Source of the DNA: Closterium sp. Naga37s-1
Lineage: Eukaryota; Streptophyta; Zygnematophyceae; Desmidiales; Closteriaceae
Direction: 5' to 3'
DNA length: 64,000 nt
Assembly: GCA_947471745.1 (NCBI GenBank)
Contig: CANJKZ010000267.1
Coordinates: forward strand, 2,497,001 to 2,561,000
Under the pieces are notes generated by a model. The model did no database searches, was not told the DNA's origin, and was given only the letters and a program-made list of their open reading frames with translations. The stretch's first letter is position 1. Every line of letters starts with the position of its first letter. A program made the translations under genes and the position numbers. Shown piece by piece: positions 12,101 to 23,400 of this stretch.

Positions 12101-13171
12101 TTCCTGAGAATTAAGGAGTTTCTGGACAAGGAGAAGAAGGTGAGGGGCGAGGAGAAGGTGAGGGGTGAGGAGAAGGTGAGGGGTGCTTGGGACACAGAGA
12201 GGCACCATCTTACCGTGTGTGAGCAGAACCTGTGTGTGACAGCGGCGTTTCTGAGAATAAAGGAGTTGCTGGACAAGGAGAAGAAGGTGAGGGGTGCTTG
12301 GGTTGGGGCACAAAGAGGGCTCGTGTGCACTGCTCTTTCTCTCTGTTGCGTATGTGCTGTGCCACAGCCGTACGACCATGTCATGTGCTAACTAGAATGT
12401 CAACACAGGCACTCACGTGCCTTAGCTTCCACCCTCATACCCTTGTACACCAGCACCCTTGATACACCAGCACTCACCACGTGAGCTTCCACCTTTCTAT
12501 TGGGGGTTGCTTGCAGGAAAAAGAGGAGGTTGAGAGGAGAGAGGGAGGCGCAGAGGGCAGCAGTGGAAGCAGCGGCTTAGCAGCGAGTGGCAGGCGGGAG
12601 GGCGAGGCTGGTGCTGCTGACGTTGGCTCTGGCTCACATGAGCCTCAAGGCGCTGCTTCTCTTGCGGCTTCACCTGTCGCTGCGCCATGCATGCGGCCAA
12701 TCAGCATGGAGGACATGCGGAAAGCCATGGAGAAGGTGGGTCATGCTGCCATGCTGCCGTGCCGCTGTGCTGCCATGCTGCCATGCTGCTGTGCTGCTGA
12801 GTGCACGCACACACGTGCGCATGCATGCACACTCACGCTTGCACACAGACACTCACACAGAAGCACGCACTCAAACACACACGCTCCAATGCATTCTCTC
12901 TCTCGCTGTGCCTGGCAGGTGCGGGCGAGTGTGAGCAGCGATGCAGCAGCAATGATGGAGCTGATGCAGTGGAACGAGCAGTTTCACACACGTACACACG
13001 GACACGCACTCAAACACGCATGCTATCATGTGTCCTCGTTCCCTTTGTGCCTGGCAGGTGCGTGCGAGTGTGAGCAGCGATGCAGCAGCAATGATGGAGC
13101 TGATGCAGTGGAACGAGCAGTTCGGGGAAGGGGCCTCCCGCAAGATCACCCCCCTCTCCTACTTCATGTGA
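1..13171 (+). CDS. AAA-type ATPase (plant family like Arabidopsis At4g02480/At1g02890), 5' end outside window
   Basis: Probable hexameric AAA ATPase of the meiotic/spastin-katanin-like clade; its cellular role is not clear from sequence. Exons that join in consistent phase are 775-923, 4777-4847, 5303-5554, 5979-6047, 6742-6951, 7298-7367 plus 7937-7942 (split by a MITE), 8061-8157, 8419-8491, 8672-8851, 9901-10023, 10763-10846, 11092-11276, 11727-11865, 12080-12139, 12517-12735 and 13058-13171 (TGA). Motifs seen are Walker A GPPGTGKT (about 9926), Walker B VIFVDE (ends 10846) continuing VDSMLGRR, the sensor block [20 protein letters not shown] (about 11218-11276), and the terminus [18 protein letters not shown] that I know from the plant family. 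The upstream exon [18 protein letters not shown] also matches the family. Many exons have tandem extra copies. The only clear coding interruption is the MITE at 7368-7928. The N-terminal half lies before base 1. Confidence 0.88.
340..923 (+). repeat. Four tandem copies of the AAA gene exon [17 protein letters not shown]
   Basis: Copies or part copies of one exon begin near 348 (tail only), 430, 617 and 775. Only the last has an acceptor (cag at 772-774), an open frame and a donor (ACG|gtaggt at 923/924) and reads to GHGAWCH. The middle two keep the [10 protein letters not shown] part but diverge before the donor. Two further tail copies of the same exon follow the minisatellite at about 4266-4340 and 4438-4494, each ending in a CACG|gtaggt donor. 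Confidence 0.8.
924..4256 (+). repeat. 33/36-bp minisatellite, about 90 copies, each with a splice-donor copy
   Basis: The array starts at the 5' splice site of the AAA exon 775-923. The unit is gtaggtagcaggtgcatg, then atg in most units, then ggtcatggtgccacg. The first few units are 33 bp (one is 37) and the remaining roughly 86 are 36 bp with very few substitutions. Each unit repeats the exon tail tggtgccacg and the donor gtaggt. Because 36 is divisible by three and the unit lacks stops in some frames, it creates long false reading frames on both strands. Confidence 0.97.
5979..6443 (+). repeat. Four copies of the AAA exon [12 protein letters not shown]
   Basis: The sequence acggacaagctctctgccct or a close variant lies at about 6008, 6143, 6265 and 6399, each followed by ctcctcgacctctccttcct. 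The whole block 5979-6190 is itself repeated about 257 bp further on. The first copy (5979-6047) has an acceptor and an in-phase donor and is taken as the exon. Confidence 0.8.
6604..6951 (+). repeat. Duplicated AAA exon [11 protein letters not shown]
   Basis: A truncated copy at about 6604-6693 runs [16 protein letters not shown] then stops. The full copy 6742-6951 continues through [15 protein letters not shown] to NRRLLRS with acceptor cctcag and donor GATCG|gtgggt. Confidence 0.75.
6952..7150 (+). repeat. G/T-rich minisatellite starting at a donor site
   Basis: Directly after the donor of exon 6742-6951 come degenerate units of about 25 bp built on gtgatgggtggtggtgtg, running to about 7150. 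Confidence 0.8.
7225..7252. repeat. (GT)n microsatellite
   Basis: An uninterrupted tgtgtg run in intron sequence just before the exon at 7298. Confidence 0.85.
7368..7928. mobile_element. Non-autonomous DNA transposon (MITE) with 8-bp TSD inside an AAA exon
   Basis: Inverted termini ACGTTGGCAGATACG (7369-7383) and its reverse complement (7914-7928) are perfect over 15 bp. They are flanked by direct repeats tcttccgc at 7360-7367 and 7929-7936. The 8-bp duplication fits the hAT superfamily; no transposase frame is present. The interior holds further palindromes such as cgtatatacg and cgtataatacgctagcg. If the element and one TSD copy are ignored, the exon reads [11 protein letters not shown] in phase with the next exon [11 protein letters not shown], which fits the plant family, so this is a clean insertion into coding sequence. 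Confidence 0.9.
8672..9001 (+). repeat. Tandem copy of the AAA exon [20 protein letters not shown]
   Basis: The exon 8672-8851 (donor AAG|gtaacc) is followed by a copy of its last roughly 123 bases at about 8879-9001. In the copy the bases after AAG are gcattc, so the GT donor is lost there. Confidence 0.85.
9190..9445. repeat. Cluster of short perfect hairpins
   Basis: At least four palindromes lie in a row inside an intron. The stem ctgtacacca pairs at 9194-9217, gactacaccca at 9228-9252, gggttgcc at 9368-9401 and cctcactt at 9423-9442. The stretch is less GC-rich than its surroundings and may be an old foldback element. I see no clear target duplication. Confidence 0.65.
9714..10576 (+). 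repeat. Walker A exon present in three partial or whole copies
   Basis: Copy one (9714-9795) has the acceptor and GPPGTGKT but ends early. Copy two (9901-10023) is whole, with acceptor accag and donor AAG|gttcgt. Copy three (about 10498-10576) holds only the 3' part ([10 protein letters not shown]..) and its donor. Copy two joins in phase to both neighbours. Confidence 0.85.
10037..10432 (+). repeat. 34-bp pyrimidine-rich minisatellite
   Basis: About 11 to 12 units carrying ctctatgccctctccctcct recur every 34 bp (10042, 10076, 10110 and on) in the intron just after the Walker A exon. Confidence 0.92.
10847..10912 (+). repeat. (GTGA)n repeat starting at a donor
   Basis: The donor of the Walker B exon (GATGAG|gtgagt) runs straight into about 16 tetramers gtga/gtgg/gcga. 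Confidence 0.85.
11200..11578 (+). repeat. Three copies of the AAA exon tail [20 protein letters not shown] with donor
   Basis: The true exon 11092-11276 ends AGAAG|gtgggt. Copies of its last roughly 75 bases with flanking intron lie at about 11344-11424 and 11503-11576, the last also ending AGAAG|gtgggt. The copies lack the 5' half of the exon. Confidence 0.85.
12080..12286 (+). repeat. Duplicated AAA exon [13 protein letters not shown] plus 18-bp donor repeat
   Basis: Exon copies 12080-12139 and 12227-12286 both have acceptor gagcag and donor AAG|gtgagg. Either fits the phase. After the first, the unit gtgaggggygaggagaag is repeated about three times (12140-12193), each unit carrying another AAG|gtgagg. 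Confidence 0.85.
12919..13124 (+). repeat. Duplicated start of the last AAA exon
   Basis: The sequence for [20 protein letters not shown] with its acceptor ctggcag lies at 12919 and again at 13058. The first copy runs into cacacgtacac repeats after QF. The second continues to [15 protein letters not shown] and the stop. Confidence 0.85.
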
Positions 13172-14465
13172 TTTTACATGTTAGGGCTTGGTTGCTTTGC
13201 AGGCCATGGGGCATGAGGTCCTCCTCAGGTTGGTTGTTTAGCAGGCTGGAAATACCTTATTGTCGTGCAATTCTGAAGCATCCGCAGATTCTTCTGAGCA
13301 GATGGGTAAATCTACACAAATATCACTATCACGGAATTTTAAAGGAAAGTCTGATGAGAAATCAGCCACGAATCAGCAAAACTAGAGGCTCTGTTATCAT
13401 GAACAGCATGCATGCACCCTGTGCGGCAGGCTTGTTGGTTCGCTCCCAGACTCGGAGCTTCATGAGTCATACCGTCACCCCCCGGATAAGCCCCCATGGG
13501 GGGGTATAATAAAACATGTTTTTGTAGGGGGGTGGGCTTATAATCGAGGATTTTTATAAGCGCCGGGGCTTATACACTGACATATATGAAATCTAGTTGT
13601 TTTCACTCCAAAGTGTTCATCTTGTCATTGCGATTTCAATCGAGTCAAGATCATAGGGGGTTGTGAACAAGAATCGCGCGTAAGTTTGCAAGCTGCCAAC
13701 ACACACAGTCAGAATGAGTCATTTCGCCCCATGACAGCTCATTCTGACTGGACGCGCAGTCAGTGAGTCGTGCGAGGGTGAGGCAGTGAGTCGCGCGAGG
13801 GTGAAGGGTCGAAATTTCAATATGTCAGGATGCAAATAGTGTGTTTCGCTACAGAGATTCCAGTAATTTTATAAAAACTAATACAAATGGTGGCTCTTAT
13901 AATACGTAAGCCTTCAGGGGTGGGCTTATAATCGAGGAGCGGATATAAGCGCCATATGCCAATTACAAGTGCCTGGCGCTTATCCCAGGGTGGCGCTTAT
14001 ATCCGGGGGGTGACGGTTCGTGCGTGAGGCTTCTTGGAGTAGAATGCATGAGTCCTCACGCAACGCAGCCAGCATGTGGTGTGCAGCACCCCGTTGTATC
14101 AATGCTCTCGCTCGCACACACACCCACAGACAAATCACCGCAACATGCTGCTAGGCTAGCCATACTGAGGGAAGCCAGGCCAGCCCTTTTGGCATGTGTA
14201 CATGTGCTCTGGGACTGTACATGTGTACATGTGCTCTGGTACAGTACGTGCGTGCATGTGCTCTGATACATGTGTACATGTGCCCTGGTACAGTACGTGC
14301 GTGCATGTGCTCTGATACATGTGTACATTATTGGTGCTCGGCTGCACTACACCTGCGGCTGCAAGGAGCCTGCAAGAATTGGTGCTATGAGCATCATGGA
14401 TGGTGGTGTGGTGAATAACAACTGTACTTTGAACATTACACCTGACATGGAGGATCAATATCAAG
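13172..14465. other. Intergenic region between the convergent AAA and transporter genes
   Basis: It holds the 3' flank of the AAA gene, the inverted-repeat element at 13470-14020, and a 49-bp tandem repeat at about 14190-14330 (units with ggtacagtacgtgcgtgcat). No other gene is seen. Confidence 0.7.
13470..14020. mobile_element. MITE-like element with long terminal inverted repeats
   Basis: The sequence ACCGTCACCCCCCGGAT near 13471 is the reverse complement of the end near 14018, and the match continues with gctta after a short gap. Sub-terminal motifs ggtgggcttataatcgagga (about 13531 and 13920) and gcgcttat occur more than once. An inner palindrome gtcagaatgag..ctcattctgac lies at about 13707-13750. 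I found no convincing target-site duplication and no reading frame of note. Confidence 0.7.
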
Positions 14466-17400
14466 CTACGAGCGTATGTGGTTACTGCTGCCATCAAGCA
14501 ACAACGGCTGTGATTCCTGCCCTTCCTCTTCCTCCCTCTCCTCGCACACAACTCTCAACACTGGAGAGTTCACCCCTACAGCAGAGCTCTCGCCCCTGCT
14601 GCCACTGCCACTGACCCTTGCTCTGCTCACATCACTGCCACCACTGCTGCTGCTGCTGCTACTGCTGCTGCTGCGCTTGTTGTTAGTATGGCTGTTAGTG
14701 CTGCTGATGGTGGTGCTAATAGTGCTGCTGTTAATGCTGTTGTCGGGGCTGCTGTTAGTGCTCATGCTGGCAGGAGCAGAGGGGCGAGGGGCAGAGGAAG
14801 CAGCAGGGGGAGGGGAGGAGAGGTGCAGGGAGGGAGGTTGGGAGCGAGGGGAGCAGGTGGGTAGGCGGGTAGAAGACGAGGAGGTCCAGAGCGGAGGGGG
14901 ATGAAGGTGGGGCTGCTGGTGAGATTGGGGTTGGTGTAAGGGTGAGGCATTAGGGGTAGTGGGTACTGAGGTAGGAGTGAGAGCAGCGCTGGGGGTGGTG
15001 GGTGTGAGAGGGGCTGAACCTCCACGGTGTGTGCGGGGGGGACGAGACAGCCTGAGGGGACAGGGAGGGGGAAGGGGAAGGGGAAGGGGGAGAGGGGGCG
15101 GGAAGAGGTGGGGTTATCGAGCAGGACGCGGGGAGACAGGAGTACTTTTGGGTTGAGGGTTGATAGCAGGGAGCATATGCGGACTGGTGAGACCACACAA
15201 GGGGCTGCAGGTGGGTCCCTGTGCAGGTGGGTCACTGAGCAGGTGGGTACGTGCAGGTGAATACTAGTGCAGGTGGTCACCTGTGCAGGTTGTTACTGGT
15301 GCAGGTGGTTACCTGTGCAGGTTGAAGAGTGAGACGCCAATCATGATGATGAGCACGCCCACCAGGTTGACACGCGTGAAGCGATCGGAGAACACCAGGT
15401 GGGACACCTGGGAGGGGATGGAGGGGGGTGATGGATGGAATGGGGAGGTGGGGCGAATTTTGGGGTGGTGGGGCGAGTATTGGGATGGTGGGGCGAATAT
15501 TGGGGTGGTGGGGCGAGTATTGGGGTGGTGGGGCGAGGGTGGTGGGGCGAATATTGGGGTGGTGGGGCGAATATTGGGGTGGTGGGGCGAATATTGGGGT
15601 GGTGGGGCGAATATTGGGGTGGTGGGGCGAGTAAGCAACGAGAGCATCAGGGTGGAGCTTGACTGTTGACCCACCAGGATGGTGGCGCCCTCCTTGACAG
15701 TGCCGGCCACAGAGAAGGTGACGGCGCTGGTGTGCAGAATGAGCAGAAACTGCTCCCTATGCGTCAACTCACCAGAATGGCCCCCTACCCCCCCCCATGC
15801 TCACCAGGATGGTGGCGCCCTCCTTGACAGTGCCGGCCACAGAGAAGGTGACGGCGCTGGTGTGCAGGATGAGTAAGAACTCCGACATGATCTGATGGGG
15901 GCGGAGGAGGGGGGGAGAAGGGAAGAGGAGGGGGTGAGGAGGGGCTGGGGGGAAGAAGGGAAGACTTTAGAGTCTACTCAAAAGAAAGTGACGGCGCTGA
16001 TGTGCAGAATTAAGAACTCTGACATGTCTGATGGATGCGGGGGGAGAAAGGGGGAAGGGAGAGCGTGCATAGCATGCGTAAGGCTCGCGTGAGACTCACC
16101 CCTTTGATCATGCGTGGGGCATACCATGAGGAATGAGAGCACCCCTCCCTTCCAGCAGCAGGAGCAGCACAATGCAGGGTGAACATTCATTGACGGGCCA
16201 ATGCACGAGCTGAGTCTCACCATTAGGAAGGCGAGCACCCCTCCCAGAAGCAGCAGCTGCAGCAGCAGCAGCAGCAGCGTGGGCGCGAGGTGCGAGCGCG
16301 GGGAGAAGTAGGGCGAGGTGGGCAGCGAGGCATCTCACGAAGCAGGCGAGCAGGCATAGCATGAGGAGCGGCAGCAGCAGGAACAGCAGCAGCAGGAGAA
16401 GCATAATACACAGTGAACGAGCAAGGGCAAAGAGTTGCCTGAGGCATACCATTAGGAAGGCGAGCACCCCTCCCAGCAGCAGGAGAAGCATCGTGGGTGC
16501 GAGGTGCGAGGGCGGGGAGAAGTAGGGCGAGGTGGGCAGCGAGGCGAGGGGCTCCAGGGCGAGCGAGAAGAGACCGCAGGTGACGGCCATGGGGGGCGTG
16601 ATGTATGCCAGAGAAACCAGGGGACTGCTGAGACCTGCATGGGGTTTGGGAGATTGGGGAGATGATGGAGGGGAGAGGAATCAGGAGAGGTGGGATGACG
16701 AGGGTGTGGGGGTGGAGGACTGAGGTGCAGAGTGCAGCAGTGAAAAGACCAGCAAGCAACAGAAGGTTGGTCCTTGTCTTACACATGCTGCACCGCTTAT
16801 TCAATGAGAAGGACCGTTCGAGTGGGGTTGGAGGAGTGTGCAGCGCACAATGCAAGGGGGTGGCCAGGCCAGGGACACGAGAAACAGAGGCACGGACATA
16901 CGAGAGAAGGGCAGGAGGGAAGGAGGGGAGGAGGGGGCTTGAGAAAGGGAACATACCGAGGCGATCTTTCTGGGAGAGGAGAGGGCGGGCTTGGGCGAGT
17001 CATGGCATGGGCAACGGGGAGGGCAATGGGGAGGGCAATTGGGAGGGCAACGGGGAGGGCAACGGGGGGGGCAATGGGGAGGGCAATTGGGAGGGAAACG
17101 GGGGGGACAATGGGGAGGGCAATTGGGAGGGCAACGGGGGGGACAATGGGGAGGGCAATTGGGAGGGCAATGGGGGGGACAATGGGGAGGGCAATTGGGA
17201 GGGCAACGGGGGGGACAATGGGGAGGGCAATTGGGAGGGCAACGGGGGGGACAATGGGGAGGGCAATTGGGAGGGCAACGGGGGGGACAATGGGGAGGGC
17301 AATTGGGAGGGCAACGGGGGGGACAATGGGGAGGGCAATTGGGAGGGCAACGGGGGGGACAATGGGGAGGGCAATTGGGAGGGCAACGGGGGGGACAATG

Positions 17401-20400
17401 GGGAGGGCAATTGGGAGGGCAACGGGGGGACAATGGGGAGGGAAATTGGGAGGGCAACGGGGGGGACAATGGGGAGGGCAATTGGGAGGGCAACGGGGGG
17501 GACAATGGGGAGGGCAATTGGGAGGGCAACGGGGGGGACAATGGGGAGGGCAATTGGGAGGGCAACGGGGGGGACAATGGGGAGGGCAATTGGGAGGGCA
17601 ATGGGGAGGGCAACGGGGGGGACAATGGGGAGGGCAATGGGGAGGGCAGTGGCAAGGGCAGTGGGGAGGGAAGCAGAGGCACACCGAAGGAGAGTAAGGG
17701 TTAAGGTTCTAGAGTGTACGTATGTAAGTGCTTCGGGATTCAACTTCAGCATGGCACGGGATGGGGCACAACAGACTATGCTACACGGGATGGGGCACAA
17801 CAGACTATGCTACACGGGATGGGGCACAACAGACTATGCTACACGGGATGGGACACAACAGACTATGCTACACGGGATGGGGCACAACAGACTATGCTAC
17901 ACGGGATGGGGCACAACAGACTATGCTACACGGGATGGGGCACAACAGACTATGCTACACGGGATGGGGCACAACAGACTATGCTACAAATCTCCAGGAA
18001 ATGCTTGATTTGGTTCCATACTATAGCACAGCACAACCATGCCAAGGCACTTGCAGCACACTTGCAGAACCACCTGCAGCAGTAGCAACCCACCCCACCT
18101 GCAGCAGCAGCAACCCACCCCACCTGCAGCAGCAGCAACCCGCCCCACCTGCAGCAGCAGCAACCCGCCCCACCTGCAGCAACCCCACCCCACCTGCAGC
18201 AACCCCACCCCACCTGGGGAAAGCCCGCACGGGGAAAGCCCGAATGGGGAAAGCCCGAATGGGGAAAGACGCACGGGGAACCGGGATACCGGGATACCGG
18301 GAAACCGGGAAACCGGGATACCAGGAAACGGGAAACCGGGATACCGGGAAACCGGGAAACCGGGATACCGGGAAACCGGGAAACCGGGATACCGGGAAAC
18401 CGGGAAACCGGGATACCAGGAAACCGGGAAGCCGGGAAACCGGGATACCGGGAAACCAGGATACCGCGACACTGGGAAACCGGATACCGGAAAACCGGGA
18501 AACCGGGAAACCGGGAAACCGGGAAACCGGAATACCGGGAAACCGGGAAACCGGGATACCGGGATACCGGGAAACCGGGATACCGGGAAACCGGGCAATC
18601 GGGAAACCGTGAAACCGGGAAACCGGGAAACCGGGAAACCGGGAAACCGGGAAACCGGGCAACCGGGAAACCGGGCAACCGGGCAACCGGGAAACCGGGA
18701 AATCGGGCAACCGGGAAACCGGGAAACCGGGAGACCGAGAAACCGGGACACCGAGAAACCGGGATACCGCGATACCGTGAAACCGGGAAACCGGGAAACC
18801 GGGATACCGGGCAACCGGGAAACCGGGAAACCGGGATACCGGGAAACCGGGAAACCGGGATACCGGGAAACCGGGATACGGGGATACCGGGATACCGGGA
18901 TACCGGGGAACCGGGAAACCGGGAAACCGGGAAACCGGGCAACCGGGAAACCGGGAAACCAGGAAAACGGGAAACCGGGAAATCGGGATACCGGGAAACC
19001 GGGAAACCGGGAAACCGGGCAACCGGGCAACAGGGAAACCGGGAAACCGGGCAACCGGGAAACCGGGAAACCGGGATACCGGGAAACCGGGAAACCGGGA
19101 AACCGTGAAATCGGGAGACCGAGAAACCGGGATACCGAGAAACCGGGATACCGCGATACCGGGAAACCGGGATACCGGGAAACCGGGAAACCGGGAAACC
19201 GGGAAACCGGGAAACCGAGATACCGGAAAACTGGGCAACCGGGAAACCGGGATACCGGGAAACCGGGCAACCGGGAAACCGGGCAACCGGGAAACCGAGA
19301 AACCGGAATATCGGGAAACCAGGAAACCGCGAAACCAGGATACCGGGATACCGGGATACCTGAAAACCGGGAAACCGGGAAACCGGGAAACCGGGAAACC
19401 GGGCAACCGGGCAATCGGGAAACCGGGAAACCGGGAAACCGGGCAACCGGGAAACCGGGCAACCGGGCAACCAGGAAACCGGGAAACCGGGAAACCGGGA
19501 AACCGGAAAACCGGGAAACCGGGATACCAGGATACCGGGATACCGGGATACCGGGAAACCGGGAAACCGGGAAGGAAACCGGGAGGGAAACCGGGCAATC
19601 GGGAAACCGGGCAGCCGGGAAACCGGGCAACCGGGCTACAGGGAAACCGGGAAACCGGGAAACCGGGAAACCGGGATACTGGGAAACCGGGATAACGGGA
19701 TACCAGGAAACTGGGATACAGGGATACCGGGATACCGGGATACCGCGATACCGGGAAACCGGGAAACCGGGAAACCGGGCAACCGGGCAACCGGGAAACC
19801 GGGAAACCGGGATACCGGGATACCGGGATACCGGGAAACCGGGAAACCGGGAAACCGGGAAACCGGGCAACCGGGCAACCGGGCAACCGGGCAACCGGGA
19901 AACCGGGAAACCGGGAAACCGGGAAACCGGGATACCGGATACCGGGATACCGGGATACCGGGATACCGGGATACCGGGATACCGGGATACCGGGAAACCG
20001 GGAAACCGGGCAACCGGGCAACCGGGCAACCGGGCAACCGGGCAACCGGGAAACCGGGAAACCGGGAAACCGGGAAACCGGGATACCGGGATACCGGGAT
20101 ACCGGGATACCGGGAAACCGGGAAACCGGGAAACCGGGAAACCGGGAAACCGGGAAACCGGGAAACCGGGAAACCGGGAAACCGGGAAACCGGGAAACCG
20201 GGAAACCGGGAAACCGGGATACCGGGATACCGGGAAACCGGGATACCGGGAACCGGGAAACCGGGAAACCGGGAAACCGGGAAACCGGGAAACAGGGAAA
20301 CCGGGAAACCGGGAAACCGGGAAACCGGGAAACCGGGAAACCGGGAAACCGGGAAACCGGGAAACCGGGATACCGGGATACCGGGAATCCGGGATACCGG

Positions 20401-23400
20401 GAAACCGGGATACCGGGAAACCGGGCAACCGGGAAACCGGGAAACCGGGAAACCGGGAAACCGGGAAACCGGGAAACCGGGCAACCGGGAAACCGGGCTA
20501 CAGGGAAACCGCGAAACCGGGAAACCGGGAAACCGGGAAACCGGGAAACCGGGATACCGGGAAACCGGGATACCGGGAAACTGGGATACGGGGATACCAG
20601 GATACCGGGATACCGGGAAACCGGGAAACCGGGAAACCGGGAAACCGGGCAACCGGGAACACGGGAAACCAGGAAAACGGGAAACCGGGAAACCGGGATA
20701 CCGGGAAACCGGGAAACCGGGAAACCGGGCAACCGGGCAACAGGGAAACCGGGAAACCGGGCAACCGGGAAACCGGGATACCGGGAAACCGGGAAACCGG
20801 GATACCGGGAAACCGGGAAACCGGGAAACCGGGAAACCGGGAAACCGGGAGACCGAGAAACCGGGATACCGAGAAACCGGGATACCGCGATACCGGGAAA
20901 CCGGGATACCGGGAAACCGGGCAACTGGGCAACCGGGAAAACGGGAAACCGAGATACCGGAAAACCGGGCAACCGGGAAACCGGGATACCGGGCAACCGG
21001 GCAACTGGGAAACTGGGCAACCGGGAAACCGGGCAACCGGGCTACAGGGAAACCGGGAAACCGGGAAACCGGGATACCGGGAAACCGGGATACGGGGATA
21101 CCGGGATAATGGGATACCGGGGAACCGGGAAACCAGGAAACCGGGAAACCGGGCAACCGGGAAACCGGGAAACCGGGAAAACGGGAAACCGGGAAACCGG
21201 GATACCGGGAAACCGGGAAACCGGGAAACCGGGCAACCGGGCAACAGGGAAACCGGGAAACCGGGCAACCGGGAAACCGGGAAACTGGGATGCCGGGAAA
21301 CCGAGAAACCGGGAAACCGGGAAACCGGGAAACCGGGAGACTGAGAAACCGGGATACCGAGAAACTGGGATACCGCGATACCGGGAAACCGGGATACCGG
21401 GAAACCGGGAAACCGGGAAACTGGGAAACCGGGAAACCGAGATACCGGAAAACCGGGCAACCGGGAAACCGGGATACCGGGAAACCGGGCAACCGGGAAA
21501 CCGGGAAACCGAGAAACCGGGAAACCGGGAAATCGGGAAACCGGGATACCGGGATACCGGGATACCGGGAAACGGGGAAACCGGGATACCGGGATACCTG
21601 GATACCGGGAAACCGGGAAACCGGGAAACGGGGATACCGGGAACCGGGATACCGGGAAACCGGGATACTGGGATACCGGGATACCGGGATACCGGGAAAC
21701 CGGGATACCGGGATACCGGGATACCGGGATACCGGGATACCGGGATACCGGGATATTGGGAAACCGGGATACCGGGATACCGGGAAACCGGGATACCGGG
21801 ATACCGGGATACCGGGAAACCGGGAAACCGGGAAACCGGGAAACCGGGAAACCGGGAAACCGGGATACCGGGATACCGGGAAACCGGGAAACCGGGAAAC
21901 CGGGAAACCGGGAAACCGGGAAACCGGGAAACCGGGAAACCGGGAAACCGGGAAACCGGGATACCGGGATACCGGGATACCGGGAAACCGGGATACCGGG
22001 ATACCGGGAAACCGGGAAACCGGGAAACCGGGAAACCGGGAAACCGGGAAACCGGGAAACCGGGAAACCGGGAAATCGGGAAACCGGGAAACCGGGAAAC
22101 CGGGCTACCGGGATACCGTGATACCGGGATACCGGGATACCGGGATACCGGGATACCGGGATACCTGGAAACCGGGATACCGGGATACCGGGAAACCGGG
22201 AAACCGGGAAACCGGGAAACCGGGAAACCGGGAAACCCGGGATACCGGGAAACCGGGAAACCGGGAAACCGGGAAACCGGGAAACCGTGAAACCGGGAAA
22301 CCGGGATACCGGGATACCGGGAAACCGGGAAACCGGGAAACCGGGAAACCGGGAAACCGGGAAACCGGGATACCGGGAAACCGGGAAACCGGGAAACCGG
22401 GAAACCGGGAAACCGGGATACTGGGATACCAGGAAATCGGGATACCGGGAACCGGGAAACCGGGAAACCGGGAAACCGGGAAACCGCGAAACCGGGATAC
22501 CGGGATACCGGGAAACCGGGAAACCGGGAAACCGGGAAACCGGGAAACCGGGAAACCGGGAAACCGGGAAACCGGGAAACCGGGATACCGGGATACCGGG
22601 ATACCGGGAAACCGGGAAACCGGGAAACCGGGATACCGGGATACCGGGATACCGGGATACCGGGATACCGGGAAACCGGGAAACCGGGAAACCGGGAAAC
22701 CGGGAAACCGGGAAACCGGGAAACCGGGAAACCGGGAAACCGGGAAACCGGGATACCGGGATACCGGGATACCGGGATACCGGGAAACCGGGAAACCGGG
22801 AAACCGGGATACCGGGATACCGGGAAACCGGGAAACCGGGATACCGGGATACCGGGAAACCGGGAAACCGGGAAACCGGGATACCGGGATACCGGGATAC
22901 CGGGATACCGGGAAACCGGGAAACAGGGAAACCGGGAAAGCCCACAGCCCGCAACCCCACCCCAGCTGCAGCAACCCCCCTTCACCTGCAGCAACCCCAC
23001 CCCAGCTGCGGCAACCCCCCCACCGGCAGCAACCCCCCCCACACCTGCAGCAACCCCACCCCAGCTGCAGCAACCCCACCACCTGCAGCAACCCCCCCCC
23101 ACCTGCAGCAACCCCACCCCACCTGCAGCAACCCCCCCCACCTGCAGCAACCCCACCTCACCTGCAGCAACCCCCCCCCCAACTGCAGCAACCCCACCCC
23201 ACCTGCAGCAAACCCCCCCCACCTGCAGCAGCATCACCACCTCACCTGCAGCAGCACTTGAATGAGCACCCATCGCAGGCCAGATGCCATGGCAGAGAGC
23301 ATGACGAGTACGAATCCCCCCAGGTGGAACGATGCCTCCCCCGCCACTGCCAGAGGCCCACAGGCATGCACACATGCACATGTATAGAAATACAGGAGGA

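Noticed and set aside
16797-17800. Gly- or Pro-rich collagen-like frames
   Set aside because: Products of the 36-bp minisatellite in the transporter intron.
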